Below, one piece after another: positions 55,232-64,000 of a DNA stretch of 64,000 bases. Origin of the DNA: Rhizophagus irregularis (lineage: Eukaryota; Glomeromycota; Glomeromycetes; Glomerales; Glomeraceae). The position numbers were made by a program, and so were the translations under genes. The stretch's first letter is position 1, and each line of letters starts with the position of its first letter. Under the pieces are notes generated by a model. That model saw only the letters and a program-made list of their open reading frames with translations, had not been told where the DNA came from and made no database searches. The stretch covers positions 4,774,001-4,838,000 of the forward strand of contig NC_089440.1 of NCBI RefSeq assembly GCF_026210795.1, given 5' to 3'.

Positions 55232-57036
55232 ATGAGCACTTCTAGTACTTCCAAAAATAATTCTGCAAATTCTGGTAAATTCTGCAAATTCTGCATTTAA
55301 CATGATACAAAAAATTTATGATATAAAAATTTATCAAATCTATCTAATCTTTTTTTTTTAGCTATTGTTCTCTCTTATTTAGAGGGGTACCCAAATCACT
55401 CATATCGAAATTTTTTGAAGGTTTTTCATGATGAAGTCATTACCTCAACACTTTTGAATGCCTCAACACCTTCAAATGCCTCAATACCATTGAATGACTG
55501 GTGCTATTTTGATAATTTTTGGGCTAATCAATTCTTAAACACAGCAAGGTTACAATTAGATAAAGAGAATTATATCTCTTTGAAAGAAAAGGTGCGTATT
55601 ATTTTATTTTGCAAAATTAGGGTAACCCCTGGTTGGGGTGCCGGTTTGGTTACTGGTACTGCCCAATTAGGGGAATTACTGGATTTTTGAAGTTCTTGGT
55701 TCAGGTGCCCTAATTTTGTTGTTAATAAGGGTCTACTAATTCTGGAGGAGGAGTTGGTTATGTACCTTCCCTTGTTACTAAATAAAAGACGCACAATTAA
55801 TGCATTGTTTCATAACAGATTAAATCAGAACGTAAAGGCAAGGGTCTGCATACATACTGGCAGGGGATAATTGAGGAATGTAGAGGGGTGAGTATTAAAA
55901 ACTCTATGTGATTCATTATAATTATAAATACTCTTGTATTATTTATATGATTCATTATATATATAAATGTATAAATATAGAAACGAAAACGAAATATGAT
56001 TGAAGAGATGGAAAATAGTCAACCACAAGCAAAAAAGAAGCCTTTTATAATTTCTTTACCAGAAGTTGTTAGAAACACTTTACCAAATCTGAATTATCTT
56101 AATTTGCGTAATAAATCAAATTCATGTACTGAATCCACAGAATTACGATTTCCAGATGAGATTGTAAATTGGACAGGATTTGAACAAGAAGTATTAGCAT
56201 GGCAACCAGAGGTAGATAAGGAATACCAAAAACCAACATTTAGCCAACGTCGTATAATCACATGTGAAAAGGATATCTGTACAGCATCAGATATAAACAT
56301 ATATGAAACTTTAACTCCACTTGATCAATCAATCCTTTTTTTGGATGGTCGTGCTTTGAAAAGTATTGTTGGTCAACCAGATTTTATAATAGTTAACAGC
56401 AATATGGTACTTCTCATGATTTGGGAATGCAAAACTAAGTGGGTTTTAAAAGTACTTCCCGATGAAGATATTATGGCATTATAAAAACAGGAAAAAGAGA
56501 TTAAAGAAGGACCATATGTTTGTTCTAATAATAATGCTTCAATATTTGATTCTATAAATCAAGTTTATGGCTATATGTGTGCTAATAGTTTAAAGTAAAA
56601 AATTACATTTCTTCTTTTTGTTATGTCCAACTTGATAGATTTTGATTAATTTTTTTCTTACAAAAATAGGTATGGTGTTCTGTCAACATATGATCAAACT
56701 TTGTTTCTTAAAAGGGAAGTAGTGAAAGTAGAGGGAGAAGACTATGGGCGACTATATATATCGAATACTATTATGAGTGCATCAACAAGTCCCACATTGC
56801 TTAAATCTGTTGCATACATAATTGATCTCGCATCTAATGATCATTATTCACCTTTTCTTAAAAAACCTACGATGACTGCTGATGATACCAATGAAGATGA
56901 TGAACCTATTCCTGAAAAAAAAGATGACAGTGAATTTAAGTATAAGGGATATTTACTTCCAAAAGGTCCAAATGTTATAACTCGAAATCAAAGTCGACGA
57001 GTGCTTGGATCTTTAGACACTAATGTGGACCTATGA
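55232..57036 (+). pseudogene. PD-(D/E)XK nuclease-like protein (CRN-REase type), one in-frame stop
   Basis: I infer exons 55232-55274, 55362-55591, 55819-55887, 55981-56594 and 56670-57036. All are GT..AG with consistent phases (1, 0, 0, 2), giving 440 codons. The order is MSTSSTSKNNSANS; then LNDWCYFDNFWANQFLNTAR; a KRKR basic patch; and a restriction-endonuclease-like core. The core has QPDFIIVNSNMVLLMIWECK: PD followed by E-x-K is the catalytic signature. QVYGYMCANSLKYGVLSTYD and PTLLKSVAYIIDLA, downstream, are typical of the REase module found in Crinkler-type proteins. The only lesion is TAA at 56482-56484 where Tyr is expected, right after the nuclease motif. There is no Crinkler LFLAK header or kinase domain. 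It could be a selfish-element or effector-type nuclease; the function is not established. Confidence 0.75.
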
Positions 57037-57555
57037 TATGGGATCTATGATATAAGAATTATTAATATATTTTACATATTAACAAAATTGTTGTATTATA
57101 TATTTAATATTGTATTTTGTAGATTTGGTTGTGACATATTTAAACGACAATTACTTGAATTAATTACTAAATATTGCAAAAAATCTAAATTCATTGATAT
57201 CAATAGGATTCATTAAAAAATTTTCCGTTTATACGATTTTGGGCACGTGACTAATAATATCACTAATCCGTAAAATGCATAACTACAAATAGATATCACG
57301 TTTACGAATACGAAACTGTAGGACAATCTTCACTAACATATATTTTAATCATTTTACCACATATGAAATGCTCAAAAAAAAAGTTATTACCTTTAAGTTT
57401 ACCAATATACTGCCCACCTAACATATACGTGATTTTTTACTGTGCCTTTTATAAGTTTGTTTAAAGATGTAAAAGAGAAGTATGACTAATTTAAATTATT
57501 AAAATTCTAAAATGATATTATATTTAATATGGGTCAGTAATTTTGATGACAGACT
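57037..57555. other. Intergenic stretch
   Basis: Nothing was recognised between the nuclease-like gene and the transposase fragment. Confidence 0.4.
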
Positions 57556-57703
57556 GAGTCAGCATACCAATGTGCAACAATTGACATTAGCTCAGAATTA
57601 TGATAATGAGGTCCATTATCAGAGATGACACTTATCCATTTTGGCTTTTTTTCTATTGATCCAAAAACTGCTTCAAAAAAGGACGCAGCAAACCATGCGT
57701 GCT
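57556..57703 (-). pseudogene. Transposase/integrase-like exon fragment
   Basis: On the minus strand, after TTTTTTAG at about 57704, the frame reads HAWFAASFFEAVFGSIEKKP, KWISVISDNGPHYHNSEL and MSIVAHW. It then meets a GTATGC donor-like site. SDNGPHYHN is the kind of D-N-G-x-H-x-x-S segment seen in DDE/RNase H-fold transposases. I recall the sequence from a repeated Rhizophagus family. No flanking exons are recognisable, so it is an isolated fragment. Confidence 0.55.
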
Positions 57704-59275
57704 AAAAAATTTGTAATCATATAGTCTACTTCAGTTTAATTATACTTTTTATATCAGATAGCTTATACTGTTATATTGTTAAGTAATTGTTTACTTTTAA
57801 CAACTTATAATGGACACAAACTATAATGGACACAAAGTAACACAAGGCCACCTCAGTTAAACAAAATTCACTCCGCATAACCGATGGTGTAAGCATGTGA
57901 TCAAAAAATATATGATAACACGGATGTTAAATTTACCATGTTATTAGCTTTTTTTCTTAAATTAAATATATGTAATTTGATAATAACAATGCTCCAACGT
58001 ATGGAAAGGGAATGTAGTATTAGTGAATTAATATTGAAAAAAGAGTTATTTAGGGTTAGGATGAGGAAGTGTGGCATAGTAAATAACGTTGAAAAAGGAG
58101 TTATTTAGGGATAGGGAATAAATTTTGGTTCTTCAGGTCAATGACAAATTGAATAATATCCTAAATCTTTTATTTGCCCAAAATCGTTGTCTGAGTTTAC
58201 AATTCACAAAAATAGTATTTCTTGTGCAAAAAAAGATTAATAAAAACCCGGGAGACAAAATCTCTTTGTGAATATTCTTCAAAATAATTACAGAATTTAC
58301 GCAAACTTAGTCATTTAATTTTGTAACTACTGTATAGAGAAATAGATGAGTATGAAACTTTAAAGAAGTTATTTGGTAAAATAAAATTTGTTTTGAGGAA
58401 TTAAGTCTTCCATAAATCATCAGCGAAGCTAAAGGTAAGCAGATTTACATATTTAATATTTATATATAATTCTAATATATTTAAATCTTTCAATGATTTT
58501 CGAAAAAAAAAAACAACTAACTGAATGTTCATGATGTTATCTTAATTGTTGACATATTTTAAAAAAATGAAAAAAAGACAAGTCAGATAAAAAATACTTT
58601 TTTTAAAAAAATTATTAAAATAAGTTAAATTAATACACATGACGACACATTGTTAATGAGATCAATTTTATTGTACAGTACAATACCAATCTATATAAAT
58701 TACTGAAATTTAACGAATTTTTCAGAAATTTTGCAAAAAGATCGGAAATGGAAAAATTGCAATGATCTTTTCAAGTTACTTTAAACAATTCCTAAATTTC
58801 CAAATTTTCTCTTGACTAAATATATATATAACTTATAAGGTGGATTACCATTCTTCACATAAACATGGTTATAATTTATAATGATATTTTAATTCTTCAT
58901 TTATTATTATTTATATAATTTATTAACAATTGCAAATATTTAAAAGTTACATTATATTTAAAAAAAGATTATTCTTTAATTAAATTTTAAAAATCATTAA
59001 CTAAGTGTTATCTTAAAAACATTTATATTAATAGTCGAACGATGAATAAAATTAAGCTTTTTCGTCAATAACCTATATATTATAAAATTTTTTTTTTAGT
59101 TTGTAATATTTAATATATTCATAGCGGATAATGTTTTTTCTTAAATTGGTATGCAATTAATTTAATTTATAAGTTAAAAATATAATAAACATTAAAAATA
59201 ATAGCGGCGGAACACAATAGAATTCGAGGATGTAATTAATTATCTAGTAAAGAAGCACTGCCTTGCTTAAAATAA
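57704..59275. other. Gene-free stretch
   Basis: It contains a 23-bp direct repeat around GTTGAAAAAGGAGTTATTTA (about 58034 and 58089) and the right copy of the dispersed block (58140-58545). No gene was supported. Confidence 0.45.
58140..58545. repeat. Dispersed degenerate block (partner 44460-44900)
   Basis: It shares ordered stretches with the copy at 44460, including ATCCTAAATCTTTTATTTGC, GGAATTAAGTCTTCCA and CAATGATTTTCGAAAA. Confidence 0.45.
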
Positions 59276-59610
59276 ATAATTGTTTCAAATCAGTTCCAAC
59301 TTCAAATCAAATGTACTTCGTCAATAAGAATTGGAGAACTCGGTGATGAAATAAGAGTCGTTAGTTTCAAACTTGCTACCACAGTAGAAAATGATCACAA
59401 GTTCGATAACTCTTCTACGGTGGTGATCCTTTCTTTCGCAATGAAGTTATTAATCAGACCAAAATCACTTTATTCTTTTTTATAGCCATAAGCTTTACAG
59501 ATTTAAGTAGTATGGCTAAATATCATGGTGAAGGTTACAAAAGTAATATGAAGCCAGTAATTAAACGAAAATTTCTAAAGGAAGATACTGAATTTAGAAG
59601 AGAGAATTAA
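59276..59610 (+). other. Possible gene remnant of unknown family
   Basis: Two adjoining open pieces have a protein-like composition: IRIGELGDEIRVVSFKLATT, VENDHKFDNSSTVVILSF (59276-59485), and after an intron-like T-rich gap AISFTDLSSMAKYHGEGYKS, NMKPVIKRKFLKEDTEFRRE ending at a stop near 59610. There is no start codon in the first piece and I recognise no family. Confidence 0.3.
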
Positions 59611-62094
59611 CTTTGAATTTTTTAATCATTCAATAGTTTGTAATCAGTTAACCCGGATAGTAGATTGGTAAGTAAGGATTGCAGAAGGAAATTATTTTTT
59701 ACAAAAAACAGTCTTGGATCAGCAATGAAATTGAATCTGCGCAGTTGGCACAGGCCGCACAGCGCACATGAAAGTCGATAGGCGAGATATTTCATAATAA
59801 TAGCGTTTACTATTAATAATTTTATTTTTATAACATATGACTTCATAGATTGCGCACTAACCTTTTATGAATAATGCGCGCCCTGTGCGTATAAGAATAA
59901 TCAACATTGTCTTGAATGATCCCTTTTTCTGTACTTTTTAGACTTATATATTTAAAATAAATGGCGTTTACTATAATAAGTTCATTCAATTAATATCATT
60001 AACATTTATAATGATATTTACAATTATTATAGTTGGTTTTACGCCATAATAGTAAATTACGGGTTAGAATCGAAATTTATTGACCGATTTTAGACTGGTC
60101 TCAAAGACCGGTCTACATATCGGACTTGTCCGGTCCTGGGACCGGGTCGGACCGGACCGAACAAACCCTATTATTTGTAATTCGCACGTACCCATTTGCA
60201 ATTACAGAAATATGAATATTTGGTTATTGCGGATTGTCAATTAAAATCTTTTATTTTTTTAACAAAAAACCGTGTGTAATTATGATGCAAAAAAAAAAAT
60301 TTTTTTTTCCTTTTCTTTTTGAGCGTATAAGTAATAGTACAGGTTTCCTCAATTTTCTTCGAATGATTATACTTCAAGAAATTAAATGTTCACTTAAACA
60401 ATAAAAATAATTTACTTTGCCGATTGGCTAATGAACATTAAAAATACTTAAAAATATTCGTATATATTTAATTATTTTATTGTACTAAAATATTAATTAA
60501 ATAAATTAACGATGATAATATTTCTATAAGAGTTTCATTCCCAAAGAGATTTTTTGAAATTGTAAAAATTATAAATATTAAACTATCGTCAAACCATTTA
60601 TTAGTGACGCCGAAATATCAATCATTTTTCATTTTTGTTATAGATACTATGGAAAACGACCTAAAAGTTATACTAGTTGTGAAACATTGAAAATCGAAGA
60701 TTTTGCTCACATTTAGCAAGTTTTCGTTTAAGCATATTGTTCATCCGTAAAAAAACACTGATAGATTAGCGTTAGTGACTGTAATTTTGGATTAAGATTT
60801 CGATCGAGATGTTGATCATTAGGTCATTTGAACAAATCGACAAAATGATCGCTGTGTTTTAAAGGGTCGTACTAAATCTTATTCCTTATTGTATAAATGA
60901 TTTATTATTTTAATAATAAATCGAACGATTATAAGAATTAAAGATTAGTAATATGATATAAAAATGTCGTCAACCAGCCATATTGTTTTTTGTATTTGAC
61001 AATTTATAAACCTACTAAAAAAAGTAAAATTATAAAAGAACATTCTATTCATGCCCACTTTATTTATATTGCATTTAAATCCGTTATCATTATATGGATA
61101 AAATTCCCTAAAATCTTTTACCGAAATAGTATTAGGTTAAGGGGTTAAACAGTGTAACAGTAGTGTAACATAATATTATAAAATAAGGTCAATAAACTAT
61201 AAAAGTATTTATTATAAGTTGAAAAAATTTGAATCGAAACTATTAATAGTAAATTAGTTTTGCCTAATTACAGAAAGTCCGATCTGATTGATCGATGATC
61301 ATTTCATTCGGAACTTGTAATTCTTCTTGATTTCGATATATTTAGATTCTTGGCAAAATTATGATCGACAGATTCTATTTTTACGTCCCAAATTTTTCTG
61401 CGCATGTACAAGGTTTATGTTGCGTAAGTGTAACATTACCAATATTTATTTGTTTAAATTTTATCCGTTGGTATTTTTACTTTACTTATTCGATTTCATT
61501 ATACTTTTTCGTTCAAATATAATAACTGACGTAATCAAATTTCAAACATGTTGTAATTGTAACATGGCAAACAAACATCAAACAAAAAAAAAACATAATA
61601 TAAAAATTATGCCAAGGCTCTTTGTTCTAATACATAGAAAGTTTAAAGTTAGATTTATTAATAGAATTATGCATATAAAATGATAATATTTTTCTTTGTT
61701 TATCATAGTGTCAGATCCCTTTGATTGAAAAAATTTTTTTTTTTTTCCTCATACATATATATATATATTTATTTATTTTTATTACTATTATTATCATTAT
61801 GTATGTTTAAAATTTTTTTCCTGCATAAAAGAATTTTTTTTTTCTAAGAAAATATTTATTTTTGAAAAATCTCGGGGGGTTTTCGATTCACGGTTAATTG
61901 TATATTTAGTAATGAAGGCTTATGAAAAATCATACTTCGCCTCATTTCTAAATTTACCAATAACCGGCTAATTTTCAGAATTTTTGAAGAAAAAAACTTA
62001 AAAAGCTGAGATTTTCATTATTAGTTATTTTCTTTCTTTATTTTTTATCGGACCTAGCTGAAAAAGAAAATATACGTATATATATATATTTTTT
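59611..62094. other. Gene-free stretch
   Basis: It contains a GGACCGG/CCGGTCC-rich palindromic tract (60090-60170) that resembles the end of a mobile element. The 118-codon frame at 61327-61683 is rich in Phe/Leu/Ile/Lys like random AT sequence; I could not support it. T-rich sequence and TATA-like repeats at 61730-62090 lie upstream of the secreted-protein gene. Confidence 0.4.
60090..60170. repeat. CCGGTC/GGACCGG palindromic tract
   Basis: GACCGGTC, GTCCGGTCC, GGACCGGGTC and GGACCGGACCGAAC follow within 80 bp, strikingly GC-rich for this genome. It is probably one end of a decayed element. Confidence 0.5.
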
Positions 62095-62121
62095 ATGGAA
62101 AATTATTATACTATTGATTAA
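62095..62121 (+). promoter_or_regulatory. Upstream ORF (8 codons) before the repeat protein
   Basis: ATG GAA AAT TAT TAT ACT ATT GAT TAA ends 11 bp before the main ATG (62133). If the transcript starts upstream of it, it may lower initiation at the main start. The transcript start is unknown. Confidence 0.35.
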
Positions 62122-62132
62122 GAATATTTAAT

Positions 62133-64000
62133 ATGATTTATATTGGATTTAAATATAAGTACGCACTTGTACTTATTATAGTACTTGTTGCAATATTTAT
62201 TACAGTTAATTTTGCATCACCAACCTACGAACTAACGAGTCAAGCTCTTCAAAAGAGACAAGGTAAAGGTGGAGGAGATGGAGGTGGACCGAAAGGAGGT
62301 GGTGATAATGGAGGTGGACCGAAAGGAGGTGGTGATAACGGAGGTGGACCGAAAGGAGGTGGTGATAACGGAGGTGGACCGAAAGGAGGTGGTGATAATG
62401 GAGGTGGACCGAAAGGAGGTGGTGATAACGGAGGTGGACCGAAAGGAGGTGGTGATAACGGAGGTGGACCGAAAGGAGGTGGTGATAATGGAGGTGGACC
62501 GAAAGGAGGTAATGATAATGGAGGTGGACCGAAAGGAGGAGATAATGGAGGTGGACCGAAAGGAGGAGGTGATAACGGAGGGAATGATGCACCAAAAGCG
62601 GGCGGTGATGCACCAAAAGGAGGAGGTGATAACGGAGGGAATGATGCACCAAAAGCGGGCGGTGATGCACCAAAAGGAGGAGGTGATAACGGAGGGAATG
62701 ATGCACCAAAAGCGGGCGGTGATGCACCAAAAGGAGGAGGTGATAACGGAGGGAATGATGCACCAAAAGCGGGCGGTGATGCACCAAAAGGAGGAGGTGA
62801 TAACGGAGGGAATGATGCACCAAAAGCGGGCGGTGATGCAAAGGGAGGTGGCGATGCACCAAAAGGAGGGGATGCACCAAAAGCGGGTGGAGACGCACCA
62901 AAAGCAGCACCGGGTGGAGATGCACCAAAAGAAGCACCAAAAGCGGGTGGAGACGCACCAAAAGCGGGTGGAGATGCACCAAATGGTGGAGACGCGCCAA
63001 AAGCAGGTGGGGATGCACCACCACCACCACCACCACCAGGTGGAGATGTACCAAAAGCGGCACCAGGCGGAGATGTACCAAAAGCGGCACCAGGTGGAGA
63101 TGCACCAAAAGCGGCACCGGGTGGAGATACACCAAAAGCGGGTGGAGATGCACCAAAAGGTGGAGACGCGCCAAAAGCAGGTGGGGATGCACCACCACCA
63201 CCACCACCACCAGGTGGAGATGCACCAATAGCGGCACCGGGTGGAGATGCACCAAAAGCGCCAGCAGATGGGACGCCAGCAGATGGTAAGGGTCCACAAC
63301 CAGCAGATGGTAAGGGTCCACCAGCAGATGGGAAGGTACCACAACCAGCAGATGGGAAGGGTCCACCAGCAGATGGGAAGGGTCCACCAGCAGATGGGAA
63401 GGTACCACAACCAGCAGATGGTAACGGTCCACCAGCAGATGGGAAGGGTCCACAACCAGCAGATGGTAAGGGTCCACCAGCAGATGGGAAGGTACCACAA
63501 CCAGCAGATGGTAAGGGTCCACAACCAGCAGATGGTAACGGTCCACCAGCAGATGGGAAGGGTCCACAACCAGCAGATGGTAAGGGTCCACCAGCAGATG
63601 GGAAGGTACCACAACCAGCAGATGGTAAGGGTCCACAACCAGCAGTTGGTAAGGGTCCACCAGCAGATGGTAAAGGTCCACCAGCAGATGGTAAAGGCCC
63701 ACCAGCAGATGGTAAAGGTCCAGACAATAATAATAATGGTGGAAATCCAGATAATGAAAATGCAAAAAATAATGATAAACCAATTAAGCCAGGTCCGACT
63801 TGTGCTTCTCCTAATGATTCTGGGTGTAAGGCTCCACCAGGAGTGTAAGTGTAAAAAAAATCTTGTTACTGTTTTTATTAATTCGGAAAGTACTTACTCC
63901 ATTAATAAATTTTTAGTACACCAAAAGTTGAAACTTCTACACAAGATGAAATAGAAACGATAACACCAACTCCTACTCCAAAAAAAAATAATAACAAAAA
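62133..64000 (+). CDS. Secreted Gly/Asp/Lys/Pro-repeat protein (partial, continues beyond window)
   Basis: It starts MIYIGFKYKYALVLIIVLVA followed by IFITVNFASPT, a signal peptide or signal anchor, then LQKRQ, a possible Kex2 site. The mature part is tandem repeats in zones. Residues from about 46: GGGPKGGGDN (nine to ten copies). Then GGNDAPKAGGDAPKGGGDN (five copies). Then GGDAPKA/APGGDAPKAA with two PPPPPPP runs. Then PADGKGPPADGKVPQ-type repeats to about residue 530. A non-repetitive end has two cysteines (CASPNDSGC). The first frame stops at 63848, but a GTAAGT donor at 63845 and TTTTTAG before 63917 join in phase 2 to TPKVETSTQDEIETITPTPT, open to the edge. Probably a cell-wall or extracellular matrix protein, or a secreted candidate effector. 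Minus-strand open frames here are products of the repeats. Confidence 0.8.

Noticed and set aside
58060-58080. TTAGGGTTAGG resembling telomere repeats
   Set aside because: Barely two units, embedded in a GAGTTATTTAGGG direct repeat; not a telomere.
61327-61683. 118-codon ORF
   Set aside because: Composition is typical of random AT-rich sequence; no motif, no splice context and no recognisable family.
62206-63783. Long open frames on the minus strand and in the second plus frame across the repeat protein
   Set aside because: They arise because the repeat units are multiples of three and lack stops in several frames. Only the plus frame starting at 62133 has a signal peptide and a non-repetitive end.
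1-64000. CRISPR arrays, tRNA or rRNA genes
   Set aside because: No spaced identical repeats and no tRNA A/B-box pairs or conserved rRNA segments were noticed on either strand.

Overview
The window looks like nuclear DNA of an arbuscular mycorrhizal fungus, most likely Rhizophagus irregularis or a close relative. Base composition is extremely AT-rich. Introns are short (about 50-110 bp, GT..AG). The gene content is typical of that genome: an F-box/leucine-rich protein, an expanded TKL-like kinase family, a CRN-type PD-(D/E)XK nuclease-like protein, LINE and DDE transposase remnants, and many MITE-like elements. The species call is from recognition and was not tested by a search.

Layout. 1-1219 (-): F-box gene running off the left edge. 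3.7-5.2 kb: decayed kinase of a second subfamily. 6.3-53.8 kb: dispersed array of one kinase subfamily with a fixed four-exon structure (Zn-ribbon-like N-terminus, kinase domain, signature tail). It holds three intact genes (6277-7903 -, 10799-12447 +, 52226-53836 +), one gene whose start codon comes from an inserted MITE and whose tail is frameshifted (17533-18858 -), one gene with a single nonsense codon (48226-49876 +), two multi-lesion pseudogenes (24395-26467, 38248-39918) and a 3' fragment (36268-36590 -). Each full copy carries the same upstream block with a motif containing TAACGTTTCACC, or in two copies a TAACGTTTCA with nearby repeats. Several copies share a 3' flank with remnants of a TAGAG/ATCGATTAA element.

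Between the kinases lie a DDE-transposase-like pseudogene split by a 283-bp fold-back element (27.9-28.8 kb), a fragment of a PGS1-like (phosphatidylglycerophosphate synthase) gene (29.2-29.5 kb), and two homologous retropepsin-like genes (30056-30766 - decayed; 33902-34570 + intact). In both retropepsin-like genes I infer a second exon encoding a C-terminal membrane segment. 45.5-47.0 kb holds a LINE remnant (RNase H and cysteine knuckle). 50.5-50.9 kb holds a pogo-type DDE remnant. 55.2-57.0 kb holds a five-exon nuclease-like gene with one in-frame stop. Its promoter block is the one found in front of the intact retropepsin-like gene, although the proteins are unrelated. At the right end (62.1 kb to the edge) is a signal-peptide protein made of Gly/Asp/Lys/Pro repeats, continuing past the window.

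The clearest biology is birth-and-death of a kinase family shaped by DNA transposons. Elements were found inside exons (18.8 and 24.5 kb), 20 bp upstream of a start codon (47.7-48.2 kb) and inside an upstream block (37.4 kb). Several have readable target-site duplications, because paralogous kinase loci show the empty site. The least expected items are the MITE-supplied start codon, the apparent membrane-anchored retropepsin-like pair, and the promoter shared by two unrelated genes. No tRNA, rRNA or CRISPR array was seen.
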